From assembly GCF_030323265.1 (NCBI RefSeq), contig NZ_CP104990.1:1-64000 (forward strand): a stretch of 64,000 nucleotides of DNA, given 5' to 3'. A model generated the notes under the pieces. That model saw only the letters and a list, made by a program, of their open reading frames with translations, made no database searches and was not told the DNA's origin. Shown piece by piece: positions 1 through 10,911 of the stretch. Made by a program: the position numbers and the translations under genes. The stretch is from Terrirhizobium terrae (GTDB lineage: Bacteria; Pseudomonadota; Alphaproteobacteria; Rhizobiales; Rhizobiaceae). The stretch's first letter is position 1. Every line of letters starts with the position of its first letter.

Positions 1-429
1 CAGCCTCTCGAACTCTATGACCGACCGGCCAATCGTTTTGTTGCAGGGTTCATCGGATCTCCCGCAATGAACTTCATTCCGGCCCGGACCTCGCTTGACG
101 GCAGGTCGCTCATCCTCGATCTTGCCGGCTCGCATGCCGTGGCACTTGAGCGAACATTGCCGCAAGGACGGGAATTGCTGGTCGGTATCCGCCCGGAACA
201 CCTCGTGTTTGCGACGCCGGACATGGCGGGCTTTGACGTCCCCGTGGCCGCAATCAGATCCACGGGAGCCATGACATACGTAACGACGGCCACGGCGCCC
301 GAGATCGTTGTGGTCCTGAATGGCAGGGTGACGATGGGGGCAGGCGAGACGGTGCGGCTCGCCTTCGATCAATCCAACCTGCATGTTTTCGATGCGAAGA
401 CGGAGCAGCGAATTGAGCTGTCCGCCTGA
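1..429 (+). CDS. Sugar ABC transporter ATP-binding protein, C-terminal end (partial)
   Basis: The gene enters from the left edge in frame 1 and only about 142 codons are present. The fragment opens with [23 protein letters not shown], the conserved stretch at the end of the MalK/UgpC nucleotide-binding domain, and continues into a TOBE-type regulatory domain (GIRPEHL at about residue 62). Walker A, signature and Walker B motifs lie outside the window. It would energise import of a carbohydrate through permeases encoded upstream. The glycosidase gene follows about 200 bases downstream on the same strand, so both may belong to one carbohydrate locus. The family call is secure; the substrate is unknown. 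Confidence 0.9.
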   Translation, partial: QPLELYDRPANRFVAGFIGSPAMNFIPARTSLDGRSLILDLAGSHAVALERTLPQGRELLVGIRPEHLVFATPDMAGFDVPVAAIRSTGAMTYVTTATAPEIVVVLNGRVTMGAGETVRLAFDQSNLHVFDAKTEQRIELSA

Positions 430-636
430 CAGGCGGTATCGGATTTTGCTTGGCTTAAGCGTGTCTTCTGCGATCGGAAGGTAGTGCGGGCGGCCTGTCA
501 TCGTGCAATAGTCCCGCCCAACGGGTGACGGATCGCCGAGGAGGAGCTGCCGAGGGATGCTATATCATCCCAGGAACAGGTGCACCGATCGGCTCGTCAA
601 CTGGGCTTTCAAAATGCCCTTTGCAGGAGGATACAC

Positions 637-2010
637 ATGGCAAGACATCCCAGGATCGCGTTCATAGGAGCTGGCTCGACCGTGTTCATGAAGAATATCG
701 TCGGCGACGTTCTGCAGCGTCCGGCGCTTGCCGATGCCACCATCGCGCTGATGGACATCAATCCGCAGCGCCTGGAAGAGAGCGCCATCGTCGTCAACAA
801 GCTGATCGCCACTCTCGGGGTGAAGGCAACCGCCGAGACCTATGACGACCAGCGCAAGGCGCTCGCCGATGCCGATTTCGTCGTCGTCGCCTTCCAGATC
901 GGCGGTTACGAGCCCTGCACGGTCACCGATTTCGAAGTGCCGAAGAAATATGGCCTGCGCCAGACGATTGCCGATACTCTCGGCGTCGGCGGCATCATGC
1001 GCGGCCTGCGCACCGTGCCGCATCTATGGAAGATCTGCGAGGACATGCTCGCCGTCTGCCCGAATGCGATCATGCTGCAATATGTAAACCCGATGGCGAT
1101 CAACACCTGGGCGATTGCGGAAAAATACCCGACCATCCGCCAGGTCGGCCTTTGCCACTCCGTGCAGGGCACGGCGATGGAACTCGCCCACGATCTCGAC
1201 ATACCCTACGAGGAAATCCGCTACCGCTCGGCCGGCATAAATCACATGGCGTTCTTCCTCGAGTTCGAACATCGCCAGAAGGATGGAAGTTATCGTAATC
1301 TCTATCCCGATCTGTTGCGTGCCTATCGCGAAGGACGTGCGCCCAAACCCGGCTGGAACCCGCGCTGCCTCAACAAGGTGCGCTATGAGATGCTGACCCG
1401 GCTCGGCTATTTCGTCACCGAGAGTTCGGAGCATTTTGCCGAATACACGCCCTACTTCATCAAGGATGGACGCGAGGACCTGATCGAAAAATTCGGCATT
1501 CCGCTCGATGAATATCCGAAACGCTGCATCGAACAGATCGAGGAGTGGAGAGGACAGGCGGAAGCCTACCGGTCGGCAGAGCGGATCGAGGTCAGGCAGT
1601 CGAAGGAATATGCCTCTTCGATCATGAACTCGGTATGGACCGGCGAGCCCTCGGTGATTTACGGCAACCTGCGCAACAATGGCAGCATCACCTCTCTGCC
1701 CGCCAACTGCGCGACTGAGGTGCCGTGCCTGGTCGACCATAACGGCATTCAGCCGACCCTTATCGGCGATCTGCCGCCGCAACTGACGGCCCTGATGCGT
1801 ACCAATATCAATGTGCAGGAACTGACCGTCAGCGCTTTGATGACAGAAAACCGCGAGCACATTTTCCATGCGGCGATGATGGACCCTCACACCGCTGCCG
1901 AACTCGACCTCGATCAGATCTGGTCGTTGACCGAGGATTTGCTACTTGCGCATCGGGACTGGCTGCCGGAATGGACGCAGGCACCCATCCGGCACGCGAA
2001 AGCGAGCTGA
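637..2010 (+). CDS. Glycoside hydrolase family 4, alpha-galactosidase (MelA-like)
   Basis: A 457-residue protein of normal GH4 length. It opens with a Rossmann NAD-binding loop (FIGAGSTVF, residues 8-16), carries the Cys-His metal-binding segment GLCHSVQGT and the SAGINHMAF segment, all typical of the MelA branch. GH4 enzymes hydrolyse glycosides by an NAD+- and Mn2+-dependent oxidation-elimination mechanism in the cytoplasm, here probably on alpha-galactosides such as melibiose or raffinose. An in-frame ATG exists at 580, but the ATG at 637 has a strong AGGAGG six bases upstream and starts directly before the Rossmann fold, so I chose it. The adjacent importer presumably supplies the substrate. 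Alternative: alpha-glucosidase or glucuronidase of GH4. Confidence 0.88.
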   Translation: MARHPRIAFIGAGSTVFMKNIVGDVLQRPALADATIALMDINPQRLEESAIVVNKLIATLGVKATAETYDDQRKALADADFVVVAFQIGGYEPCTVTDFEVPKKYGLRQTIADTLGVGGIMRGLRTVPHLWKICEDMLAVCPNAIMLQYVNPMAINTWAIAEKYPTIRQVGLCHSVQGTAMELAHDLDIPYEEIRYRSAGINHMAFFLEFEHRQKDGSYRNLYPDLLRAYREGRAPKPGWNPRCLNKVRYEMLTRLGYFVTESSEHFAEYTPYFIKDGREDLIEKFGIPLDEYPKRCIEQIEEWRGQAEAYRSAERIEVRQSKEYASSIMNSVWTGEPSVIYGNLRNNGSITSLPANCATEVPCLVDHNGIQPTLIGDLPPQLTALMRTNINVQELTVSALMTENREHIFHAAMMDPHTAAELDLDQIWSLTEDLLLAHRDWLPEWTQAPIRHAKAS

Positions 2011-2021
2011 TCGCCCAATGA

Positions 2022-2907
2022 TCAGACCGCCGTGGCGCGACCGTCGCGGCGGAAATCGGAGGGCGGCATGCCTGCGATCAGGCGGAAGGCCTTGTTGAAG
2101 GCGCTGACCGAGCCGAAGCCGCTTTCCATCGCAACGCGCAGGATGCTGTCGCTGCCGTTCATCAGCATCGCCTGCGCGCGGGAGAGCCTCAGCAGCGTCA
2201 GGTATTTGATCAGCGTCATGCCGGTCGATTTGCGGAACAGGTTCATCGCGTATTTCGGGTGAAGCGATGCGGCCGCCGCGATATCCGTTGCGTCGATATC
2301 TTCGAGGAAATTTTCGGCGATGAAATCGCACATGCGCACGACCGCGATGGAGGGCATGGCGGTTTCCCCGTCGCCTGCGGGCGATTTCTCGGTGGTGATG
2401 ATCGTATAGTCTTCCATGAACATGCGCTCGACGCGCAGCAGAAGCTCCTCGACCGCATGCTGTGACTTCGCCTCGTCGCCTGAGGTCACATAGCGGAACC
2501 AGCGCGGAAAATTCTCGCTGTCGGCAGCATCGGTATGTCCTGTCAGCATCGTCGTGCCGCCCATCAGCAGGCCGGATATGGCGGCCGGAAGCCGCATGCG
2601 GAAGAAGTGCACGAGTGGCAGATGGGCGCCGGCATAAATCGAGATCGGCCGAGGAATGGTCCATCCGGTGCGGCTGGCCGCCCCAGAAGACGCATATCTG
2701 CCCGGCTGAAAGCCTGAGATCGTGACCACCCATTCTGTAATGGACCGAGCCGCGCATCACGTAGTTGATTTCGATCTGGGCATGCCAGTGTGGGCGCAGC
2801 ATGACCTTGGGATGGCCGTGGAAGAACTGCAGTGTCGTCGGCAGGCCCTCTATGCTGCTAGCTCCGGGCTGGTAGACCGCTTCCTCTTCGATCTTACTTT
2901 TCGCCAA
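2022..2907 (-). CDS. AraC-family transcriptional regulator (frameshifted)
   Basis: An N-terminal cupin sensor domain (RPHWHAQIEINYVMRGSV, then GGQPHRMD) is followed by a C-terminal AraC HTH domain ending in the typical SVSAFNKAFRLIAGMPPSDFR-like second helix region. The reading frame changes near 2640: the cupin part is in one frame and the remainder, from IYAGAHLPLVHFF on, in another, equivalent to one extra base or two missing. Both halves are well conserved, so a consensus error is more likely than decay. It is divergent from the solute-binding protein gene at 3000, with a 92-base shared promoter region, and convergent with the GH4 gene. It is probably the local regulator of the galactoside importer, with a sugar as inducer. 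Confidence 0.85.
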
Positions 2908-2999
2908 ATCGGCATTCCCTTTTTACGAGACAGATTTTCGACGCGCGCTAATGTGCTCATGTTCGCTAAAGAACGGCAATTGAAAAAGGGAGGTTTTCA

Positions 3000-4274
3000 A
3001 TGTGCTATAAGCTTCTTGGCGCGACGGTATCGCTCGCAATTCTTGCAGTGGGACCGGCCGCCGCGCAATCGACCGAAATCACCATCTGGAGCTGGAACGT
3101 CGCCGCCTCGGCGCTGAAATCCACGCTCGAAGGCTTCAACCAGAAATATCCCGACATCAAGGTCAACGTCCAGGACCTCGGCAATGACCAGGTATTCGAC
3201 AAGACGTTGGCCGCCTGTGCTGCCGGCGGCGACGGATTGCCGGATATCGTAACCGTCGAGAATTTTGAAGCGGAACTGTTCTGGAACCGTTTTCCGGATT
3301 GTTTCACCGATCTCACCGCGATCGGCTACACGCCGGAGATGCAGGCGCTTTTCCCCGAGTTCAAGCGGACCGAGCTTGAGATCGATGGTGCCGCCTATGC
3401 GATGCCGTGGGATAGTGGACCGGTCGCCGTCTTCTATCGCCGCGACTTCTACGAGAAGGCGGGCGTCGATCCGGCGTCCATCAAAACCTGGGACGATTTC
3501 CTTGCCGCCGGCAAGAAGGTGATGGAAGCCAATCCGGGAACGGTGATGGCTCAGGCCGACTTCAACGGCGACAGCGAATGGTTTCGCATGATCTCCAACG
3601 AGCAGGGATGCGGTTACTTTTCGACCGATGGCGAGACCATCACCATCAACCAGCCCGCCTGCGTTGCGACGCTGGAAAAGGTCAAGGAGATGAAGGACGC
3701 CGGCATCATCACGGCGGCGATCTGGGACGAAAAGATTCAGGCGAATACCGCCGGCAAGGCCGCGAGCCAGATGTATGGCGCCTGGTACGAAGGCACGATC
3801 CGCTCCGGTTCCCCCGATCTTTCGGGCAAATGGGGTGTCTATCCCATGCCGAGCCTGACGGCCGATGGTCCGCATGCCGCCAATCTCGGGGGCTCTTCCT
3901 TGGCGATCAGCGAGGGTTCCGAGAACAAGGAGGCCGCCTTCAAATTCGTCGAATATGCGCTGACGACCAACGAGGGCCAGGTGGCGATGCTCAAGTCCTT
4001 CGGGCTGGTGCCGTCGCTTCTCACTGCTGTTGAGGACCCCTTCGTCAAGGAGCCTCAACCCTATTGGGGCGGCCAAGCCATGTGGTCCGATATCCTGTCG
4101 ACGCTTCCGAAGATCAAGCCGGCACGCGGCACGGCCTTCCAGTCGGATGCGGATTCGATCTACCAGGCCGTCCAGGCGAAATATTTCGCCAACGGCTATC
4201 CGGATGCCAAGACGGCGCTCGACGATGCTGCCAAGCAGATCGAGACGGCAACCGGGCTCTCCATCGCGGAATGA
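3000..4274 (+). CDS. Extracellular solute-binding protein, family 1 (sugar ABC importer)
   Basis: A 424-residue periplasmic binding protein. It starts with a short Sec signal peptide ending AVGPAAAQS, with no lipobox cysteine. The mature part shows the family-1 pattern ITIWSWNVAASALKSTLEGFN and a type-I fold with a hinge segment (AMPWDSGPVAVFYR). The ATG at 3000 follows GGGAGG with good spacing. It would capture an oligosaccharide in the periplasm and deliver it to the two permeases encoded next. It is the first gene of the operon running to 9185 and is divergent from the AraC regulator. With a GH4 glycosidase next door, the ligand is plausibly an alpha-galactoside; this is inference from context. 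Confidence 0.9.
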   Translation: MCYKLLGATVSLAILAVGPAAAQSTEITIWSWNVAASALKSTLEGFNQKYPDIKVNVQDLGNDQVFDKTLAACAAGGDGLPDIVTVENFEAELFWNRFPDCFTDLTAIGYTPEMQALFPEFKRTELEIDGAAYAMPWDSGPVAVFYRRDFYEKAGVDPASIKTWDDFLAAGKKVMEANPGTVMAQADFNGDSEWFRMISNEQGCGYFSTDGETITINQPACVATLEKVKEMKDAGIITAAIWDEKIQANTAGKAASQMYGAWYEGTIRSGSPDLSGKWGVYPMPSLTADGPHAANLGGSSLAISEGSENKEAAFKFVEYALTTNEGQVAMLKSFGLVPSLLTAVEDPFVKEPQPYWGGQAMWSDILSTLPKIKPARGTAFQSDADSIYQAVQAKYFANGYPDAKTALDDAAKQIETATGLSIAE

Positions 4275-4281
4275 TCAGGAT

Positions 4282-4310
4282 CGCGGCCGGGGCCTTGGCT
4301 ACCGGCCGCG
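4282..4310 (+). other. Strong stem-loop between SBP and permease genes
   Basis: The arms CGCGGCCGG (4282-4290) and CCGGCCGCG (4302-4310) are perfectly complementary over nine bases with an 11-base loop and no following T-run. A GC-rich hairpin directly after a binding-protein gene commonly stabilises the upstream mRNA so the SBP is made in excess over the permeases; that role is inferred. Confidence 0.6.
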
Positions 4311-4341
4311 CATGACCGCATCAGCTTGACGGGAGAAGACC

Positions 4342-5202
4342 ATGCGTCTGCGCAACGGGATCGCCTATGCGTTCCTGGCCCCCTATCTCTTGATCTTCGC
4401 CACGTTCTGGCTGTGGCCGATCATCAGTTCGTTCGTGATTTCGTTTCAGAACACCCGGGTCAATCCGTGGCGGTTCGCCCCGTCGCTCAACTGGGGGCGG
4501 CTCGTTGGCGATCCGGCCTTCTACAATGCGCTCTACAACACGCTGATCATCCTCGTCATCCAGGTGCCGGTCATGATCGCGCTCGCGACCGTGATGGCGG
4601 TGCTGCTGAATTCGCCGCTTCTCAAGGCCCGCTCGCTCTATCGCTTCGCTTTCTTCGCGCCGGTCGTCGTCGGCGAGGTGGCCTATGCCGCCGTCTTCCG
4701 GCTGATGTTCAGCATCGATTTCGGCATCGTCAACAAGCTGCTCGGCACGGTCGGAATCTCGGCGATCTCGTGGTTCGACAATGCGACGGCAGCGATGGCA
4801 CTGGTCATCATCGCGGTCACCTGGCGCTGGGCAGGCTATAACGCGATCATCATTCTGGCAGGTCTGCAATCCGTTCCCGGCGATGTCTACGAGGCGGCGA
4901 CGCTCGATCGCGTCAGCAAGGTGCAGCAGTTCTTCCACATCACCCTGCCACTGCTGCGGCCGATCATCCTGTTCTGCGTCGTGCTCTCGGTCATCGGGAC
5001 AATGCAGCTTTTTACCGAGCCGTTTCTCATCACCAATCGCGGCGGTCCCGGCGGGGGCACGGAAACGCTCGGCCTGCTTCTATACCGGCAGGGCTTCAAC
5101 TCGCTGAATTTCGGCTACGCATCGGCGATCGCCTATACGATCGCGGCGCTGGCGGTGGCGATCTCCCTTCTCAACCTGTTCTTCGGGAGGCAAGCGAAAT
5201 GA
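4342..5202 (+). CDS. Sugar ABC transporter permease, MalF/UgpA-like
   Basis: A 286-residue polytopic membrane protein with about six transmembrane helices and the binding-protein-dependent permease EAA segment ([20 protein letters not shown], about residues 184-203) that docks on the ATPase. The ATG follows GGAGAAG. Its stop overlaps the start of the next permease by four bases (ATGA), indicating translational coupling. Together with the next gene it would form the heterodimeric inner-membrane channel of the carbohydrate importer. Confidence 0.92.
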   Translation: MRLRNGIAYAFLAPYLLIFATFWLWPIISSFVISFQNTRVNPWRFAPSLNWGRLVGDPAFYNALYNTLIILVIQVPVMIALATVMAVLLNSPLLKARSLYRFAFFAPVVVGEVAYAAVFRLMFSIDFGIVNKLLGTVGISAISWFDNATAAMALVIIAVTWRWAGYNAIIILAGLQSVPGDVYEAATLDRVSKVQQFFHITLPLLRPIILFCVVLSVIGTMQLFTEPFLITNRGGPGGGTETLGLLLYRQGFNSLNFGYASAIAYTIAALAVAISLLNLFFGRQAK

Positions 5203-6035
5203 AATCCAAGTCCCGCTCACTCCTGATGCGCCGGCTGGCGCTGCATGCGGCGCTCACGCCGCTCGCGATCATCTGGCTGTCTCCGCTCTGGATGATGTTC
5301 GTGTTCTCGACGATGCCGGATTACGGCATCTTCAACCCGGATATCGTGCTCTGGCCATCGACGAATTTCGTCGAGAATTTCAACGTCCTGCAGACGGAAA
5401 CGAACTTCCTGCGGGCGATGTTCATCTCGATCACAGTCGCCGTCATCTACACGGTGCTGTCGGTCATGCTGACATCCATGGCCGGCTGGGCGCTGGCGAG
5501 ATACCGGTTCGCCGGCCGCTCCGTCGTCATCGCCATCATTCTCGGCACCATCACGCTGCCGTTCGCGGTCGTCGTCATTCCGCAATTCATCATGGTGGCG
5601 CGGGAGTTCAAGCTTGCCAACACTTGGGTGGCGCTGATCGTGCCGCCGCTGTTCAACTCGCTCGGCGTGTTGTTCATGCGCCAGGCCTTCTCGATGATGC
5701 CGTCGGAGCTCTTCGATGCCGCGCGCGTCGAAGGCGTCAGGGAATGGCGGATTTTCCTGCATATTGCCCTGCCACTGGCGCGGCCGACCATGGCGGCGCT
5801 GTCGATCATCCTCTTCCTCGCTTCGTGGAACAACTATCTCTGGCCGCTTCTGATCAATTCGAAGCCGGGCATGATGACGGCGCCGGTGGCGCTTGGCACG
5901 CTGATCGGCATCACCAAAGTGTCCTGGGGCGGCATCATGGCCGGGGCGGTGCTGCTGACAGCGCCGATCCTCGTCGTCTTCATCTTCCTTCAACGTCATT
6001 TCATATCCGGCATCGCAGCCGGCGCGATCAAATAG
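5199..6035 (+). CDS. Sugar ABC transporter permease, MalG/UgpE-like
   Basis: A 278-residue inner-membrane protein with six predicted helices. The first is at about residues 12-35, and the EAA-type loop ([20 protein letters not shown]) precedes the last two helices. It is the second half of the permease pair, starts inside the stop codon of the preceding gene, and is followed 11 bases later by the ATPase gene, so SBP, both permeases and ATPase are one operon. Confidence 0.92.
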   Translation: MKSKSRSLLMRRLALHAALTPLAIIWLSPLWMMFVFSTMPDYGIFNPDIVLWPSTNFVENFNVLQTETNFLRAMFISITVAVIYTVLSVMLTSMAGWALARYRFAGRSVVIAIILGTITLPFAVVVIPQFIMVAREFKLANTWVALIVPPLFNSLGVLFMRQAFSMMPSELFDAARVEGVREWRIFLHIALPLARPTMAALSIILFLASWNNYLWPLLINSKPGMMTAPVALGTLIGITKVSWGGIMAGAVLLTAPILVVFIFLQRHFISGIAAGAIK

Positions 6036-6046
6036 TCGGAGACCGC

Positions 6047-7130
<1,084 letters not shown>

Positions 7131-7176
7131 CTCCGACCTTTTACAAACTCCCAGGACAGACCGAGAAGGACAAGCC

Positions 7177-9185
7177 ATGAGTTCAGAGCAGAAAATCCGC
7201 TGGGGCATTATCGGCCCGGGCACGATCGCGCGGACATTTGCGGAGGGGATCGTCGGCTCTGAGACCGGCAAGCTGGTCGCCATCGCCACCCGCAATCCGG
7301 GGCGTGCGGGCCTTTCGGACGGCTTTCCCGGTGCGCGGATCGTCGAGGGTTACGAGGCGTTGCTCGCCGATGCGGAGATTGATGCGGTCTATATCGCCAC
7401 GCCGCACACGGCCCATGCAGAATGGGCGATCAAGGCGATCCGCGCCGGCAAGCACGTCCTCGTCGAGAAGCCGATGGCGCTTTCCGCTTACGACGCTGAC
7501 GTGATTTTCTATGAGGCTAGGAAAGCCGGCGTCTTTGTCGGCGAGGCCTTCATGTATCTCTTCCATCCGCAGACGAAGCGTTTGGTAGAGCTGGTCAAGG
7601 AAGGTGTGATCGGTGAGGTACGGATCATCCGCTCCAGCTTCGGCTTCGACATGGGCACATTCCGGCCCGACCATCGGCTGTTTTCCAATGAACTTGCAGG
7701 CGGCGGCATTCTCGATGTCGGCGGATATCCCGTCTCGATGGTGCGGCTCATCGCCGGTGCCGCTGCAGGCCGGGATTTCGCCGAGCCGGTGACGGTTGCC
7801 GGCGCCGCCCATCTTGGCCAATCGGGCGTCGATGAATGGGCGTCCGCCGTTCTCAAGTTTCCGAACGAGATCGTCGCCGAGGTCTCCTGCTCGATCATGG
7901 CCAATCAGGACAATACGCTGCGCATCATCGGCTCGAAGGGCCGCATCGAGGTCAAAGATTTCTGGTTCGCGGGCGGCAAGCAGGGCGGCACGGGCCGTAT
8001 CGAAATCATCAAGGGCGGTGAGCGACAGGTGATCGAGGTCGAGGAGAGCCGGCATCTCTATTCCTTTGAAGTCGATGCCGTCGCCGAGGCTATACGGGCC
8101 GGGCAGGGGAGTTCGGCTTTCCGGGCATGGGTAGCGAGGCGACACTCGGCAATCTGCGTGTGCTCGATCGCTGGCGCGCGTCGGTCGGTATCGAATACGG
8201 AATCGAGAAGGCGGCGCGGCGGGTCACCAATATCGTCGGTGAGCCGGTCGTGGCCGGCAGCAGTGTTCCCAAGCGGCAGATTCCCGGGCTTGCCAAGCCT
8301 GCCTCGGTGGTCGCACTCGGCTTCGAGTTCTTTCCGAATTTTGCATCGGCGTCGCTGACGCTGGATGCATTCTACGAGGCGGGCGGCAATCTCTTCGATA
8401 CAGGCTTCGTCTACGGTGCCGGCAAGACGGAGAGCATTTTCGGCGACTGGCACACGAGCCGCAACGTCAATCGCGAGGATATCGTGCTCATCGGCAAGGG
8501 CGCGCATTCGCCGCTCTGCTATCCGGACGTGATCGCGAAACAGCTGGATCAATCGCTTGAGCGGCTGAAGACGGATTATGTCGATGTCTATTTCATGCAC
8601 CGAGACAATCCCGACATTCCCGTCGGCGAGTTCGTCGATGCGATGGATGCCGAGGTGAAGCGCGGCCGGATCCGCGGTATCTTCGGCGGTTCCAACTGGA
8701 CGCAGGCCCGTATGGACGACGCGATCGCCTATGCCCAGAAAGCTGGCAAGGCGGCACCGGCGGCACTCTCCAACAACTTTTCGCTGGCGGAGATGCTCGA
8801 CCCGATCTGGCCGGGCTGCGTCACCGCATCGAGCGACGATTGGAAGGAATGGCTGAACGCGCGGCAGATCCCCAATTTCGCCTGGTCGAGCCAGGGGCGC
8901 GGCTTCTTCACCGAGAGGGCCGGGCGCGACAAGCTGGATGACGAGGAGATCGTTCGCTGCTGGTATTCGGACCGCAATTTCGAACGCCGCGACCGGGCGA
9001 TCGAGCTGGCGAACAAGCTCGGCTGCAGCCCGATCCATATCGCGCTTGCCTATGTCATCGCCCAGCCATTCCCGATGATCCCTCTGATCGGCCCGCGTAC
9101 CGTTGCGGAACTGGAAGACAGCCTTTCGGCGCTTGCGATCAAGCTGTCGCCGGAAGAGGTACGCTGGCTCGAAGGGGCCGGCTGA
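7177..9185 (+). CDS. Bifunctional Gfo/Idh/MocA oxidoreductase - aldo/keto reductase fusion (frameshifted)
   Basis: Two oxidoreductases appear joined in one product of about 669 residues. The N-terminal part is a Gfo/Idh/MocA NAD(P) dehydrogenase: Rossmann start IRWGIIGPGTIARTF and the VLVEKPMAL motif. The C-terminal part is an aldo/keto reductase with the full Asp-Tyr-Lys-His tetrad visible (NLFDTGFVYGAGKTE, VLIGKGAHS, DVYFMHRDN). The frame breaks at the G run 8106-8109; adding one G gives a continuous AGQGEFGFPGMGSEATLGN. The linkage is supported because no start signal lies before the reductase part. It closes the importer operon and probably oxidises and reduces a sugar at different carbons, as in epimerisation through a keto sugar; this role is inferred. 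Confidence 0.82.
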
Positions 9186-9209
9186 GCTTCGAGCGGTCGG
9201 TGCATCAGC

Positions 9210-9968
9210 CTACCGAAAGGGCAGGGCGACCGGCTGGCCATCTATCCTGGTGACCGGAATGTCGAAGCCGTAGATCGTCTTCAGCATGTCGGTCGTGATG
9301 AGTTCATCCGGTGCCCCATCGGCCACGATGCGGCCGTTCCGCATGGCAAGGATGCGATCTGCGAAACTGCCGGCATAGTTGATGTCGTGAAGAACGATAA
9401 CGATCGTCTTGCCGCGCTCGTCCGCGATCCGCCGTAGCGAGCGCATCAGGTCGCGGGCGAAATACATGTCGAGATTGTTGAGCGGCTCGTCGAGCAGCAG
9501 GTAATCGGTATCCTGGCAATAGGCCATGGCGACCAGTGCCCGCTGGCGCTGGCCGCCGGACAGCGTTTCCAGAAAGCGGCCTGACAGGTCGGCAAGGTCG
9601 AAAAGCGTCAGCGCCTCTTCTATGATCGCGCGATCCTCCGCCGTCAGATGGCCCCGGCTGTGAGGAAAGCGGCCGAAGCCGACCAGCTCGTGTACCGTCA
9701 ACCGGCTACCGACGTGATTGTCCTGCCGGAGGATGGCCATCTTCTTCGCCAGCACCTTGCCCGGTGTGGACGCGACGGAAAGGCCGTCCATGGTGATCGT
9801 GCCGGACTGCAAAGGCTGCAGCCTGGCGACCAACGCCAGCAGGGACGACTTGCCCGCGCCGTTCGGTCCGATCAGGGCGGTGACACCGCCCTTGGGAATT
9901 GTCACGGAAATATCGCTGAGGATCATCGTCTCGCCATAAGCGAGCGAAACGCCATCTATCTTGATCAT
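9210..9968 (-). CDS. Ferric-siderophore ABC transporter ATP-binding protein (FepC/FatE-like)
   Basis: A 252-residue FecE/FepC-type ATPase. It has Walker A GPNGAGKSS, signature [15 protein letters not shown], Walker B YLLLDEPLNNLDM, and the H-loop IVLHDINYAGSFAD. The start at 9968 overlaps the end of the upstream permease gene by four bases. An alternative start far upstream lies inside that permease and was rejected. It is the last gene of the long minus-strand iron locus and would power import of the ferric siderophore across the inner membrane. Confidence 0.93.
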   Translation of the reverse strand: MIKIDGVSLAYGETMILSDISVTIPKGGVTALIGPNGAGKSSLLALVARLQPLQSGTITMDGLSVASTPGKVLAKKMAILRQDNHVGSRLTVHELVGFGRFPHSRGHLTAEDRAIIEEALTLFDLADLSGRFLETLSGGQRQRALVAMAYCQDTDYLLLDEPLNNLDMYFARDLMRSLRRIADERGKTIVIVLHDINYAGSFADRILAMRNGRIVADGAPDELITTDMLKTIYGFDIPVTRIDGQPVALPFR

Positions 9969-10906
9969 CGGCGGCTCCCGCGCCAGAGAAGAATGAGAAA
10001 GACGATGCCGCCCACAAATTCGACGACGACGCCAAGTGTCGAACTGTTGCCGAGCGCGTGCTGGAACAGGGTTTGTCCGCCGACAAGGACGATGACCGCA
10101 ATCAGTGCTGCAGCCGGAATTATCAGCGCGTGACGACGGGACTGAACAATCCGCTCCGCCAAGGCGGCGAAGAGCAACCCGAGAAAGGCGACAGGCCCGA
10201 CGAGGGCGGTGGAAACCGACACCAGCGCCGAGACCAGCAGCAGGCAGCCGACCTGCGTCCCATTCCAATCGACGCCAAGCCCGATCGCCGCATCGCGGCC
10301 GAGTGCCACGACGTCGAGGATATGGCGGGCGCGCCAGACGAGGACGAGGGCGCCCAGCGTGAGCAGCGAAGCGGCGGCAAGGAGATCGGTGTTCACGTCG
10401 TTGAAGTTGACGTAGCTCGTGCCCTGCACGACGGCGAAATCGTTCGGGTCGATGATCCGCGCGATCAGTGCATGGAGGCTGCGGAACAGGACGCCGAGCA
10501 CGACGCCGGCCAGCAGCATCAGTCCCATGTCGAGCCTTGCCTTCAGCATCGGCAGGATAAGCGCGCAGGACAGGACCATGAGCATCGCAATCTCGATGGC
10601 GAATTTCAGGCGGGCGTCGAGCGTCGCATAGGCGAGACCGCCGAGAAGGAAGACGAGCAGGATTTGGGCGAAGAGATAGAGCGCATCGATGCCCATGATC
10701 GACGGGGTGAGGATGCGATTGGCGGTGACGGTCTGGAACAGGACGGTCGAAACGGCGATTGCGACACCAACCTCAATCAGGGCCGCGAGCCTGACGGCCC
10801 GCAGGCCCAGCACGAAGCCGAGATTGCCGCGCAGGCCGATGGTCAGGAAGGCGATAATGCTGGCGAGCGCGAGCAGCGCCAGAATGATGAGCCTGCGATC
10901 AACCAT
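9965..10906 (-). CDS. Iron-siderophore ABC transporter permease, FecCD family (FatC/YclO-like)
   Basis: A 313-residue protein rich in hydrophobic helices (about nine or ten) with typical FecCD features, including TVTANRILTPSIMGIDALYL and the late VSTALVGPVAFLGLL segment that contacts the ATPase. It pairs with the next permease to make the heterodimeric channel. The four-base overlap with the ATPase gene and five-base gap from the upstream permease show a tight operon. Similarity to the catechol-citrate siderophore importers FatBCDE/YclNOPQ is by pattern and context. Confidence 0.92.
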   Translation of the reverse strand: MVDRRLIILALLALASIIAFLTIGLRGNLGFVLGLRAVRLAALIEVGVAIAVSTVLFQTVTANRILTPSIMGIDALYLFAQILLVFLLGGLAYATLDARLKFAIEIAMLMVLSCALILPMLKARLDMGLMLLAGVVLGVLFRSLHALIARIIDPNDFAVVQGTSYVNFNDVNTDLLAAASLLTLGALVLVWRARHILDVVALGRDAAIGLGVDWNGTQVGCLLLVSALVSVSTALVGPVAFLGLLFAALAERIVQSRRHALIIPAAALIAVIVLVGGQTLFQHALGNSSTLGVVVEFVGGIVFLILLWRGSRR

Positions 10907-10911
10907 GACGG

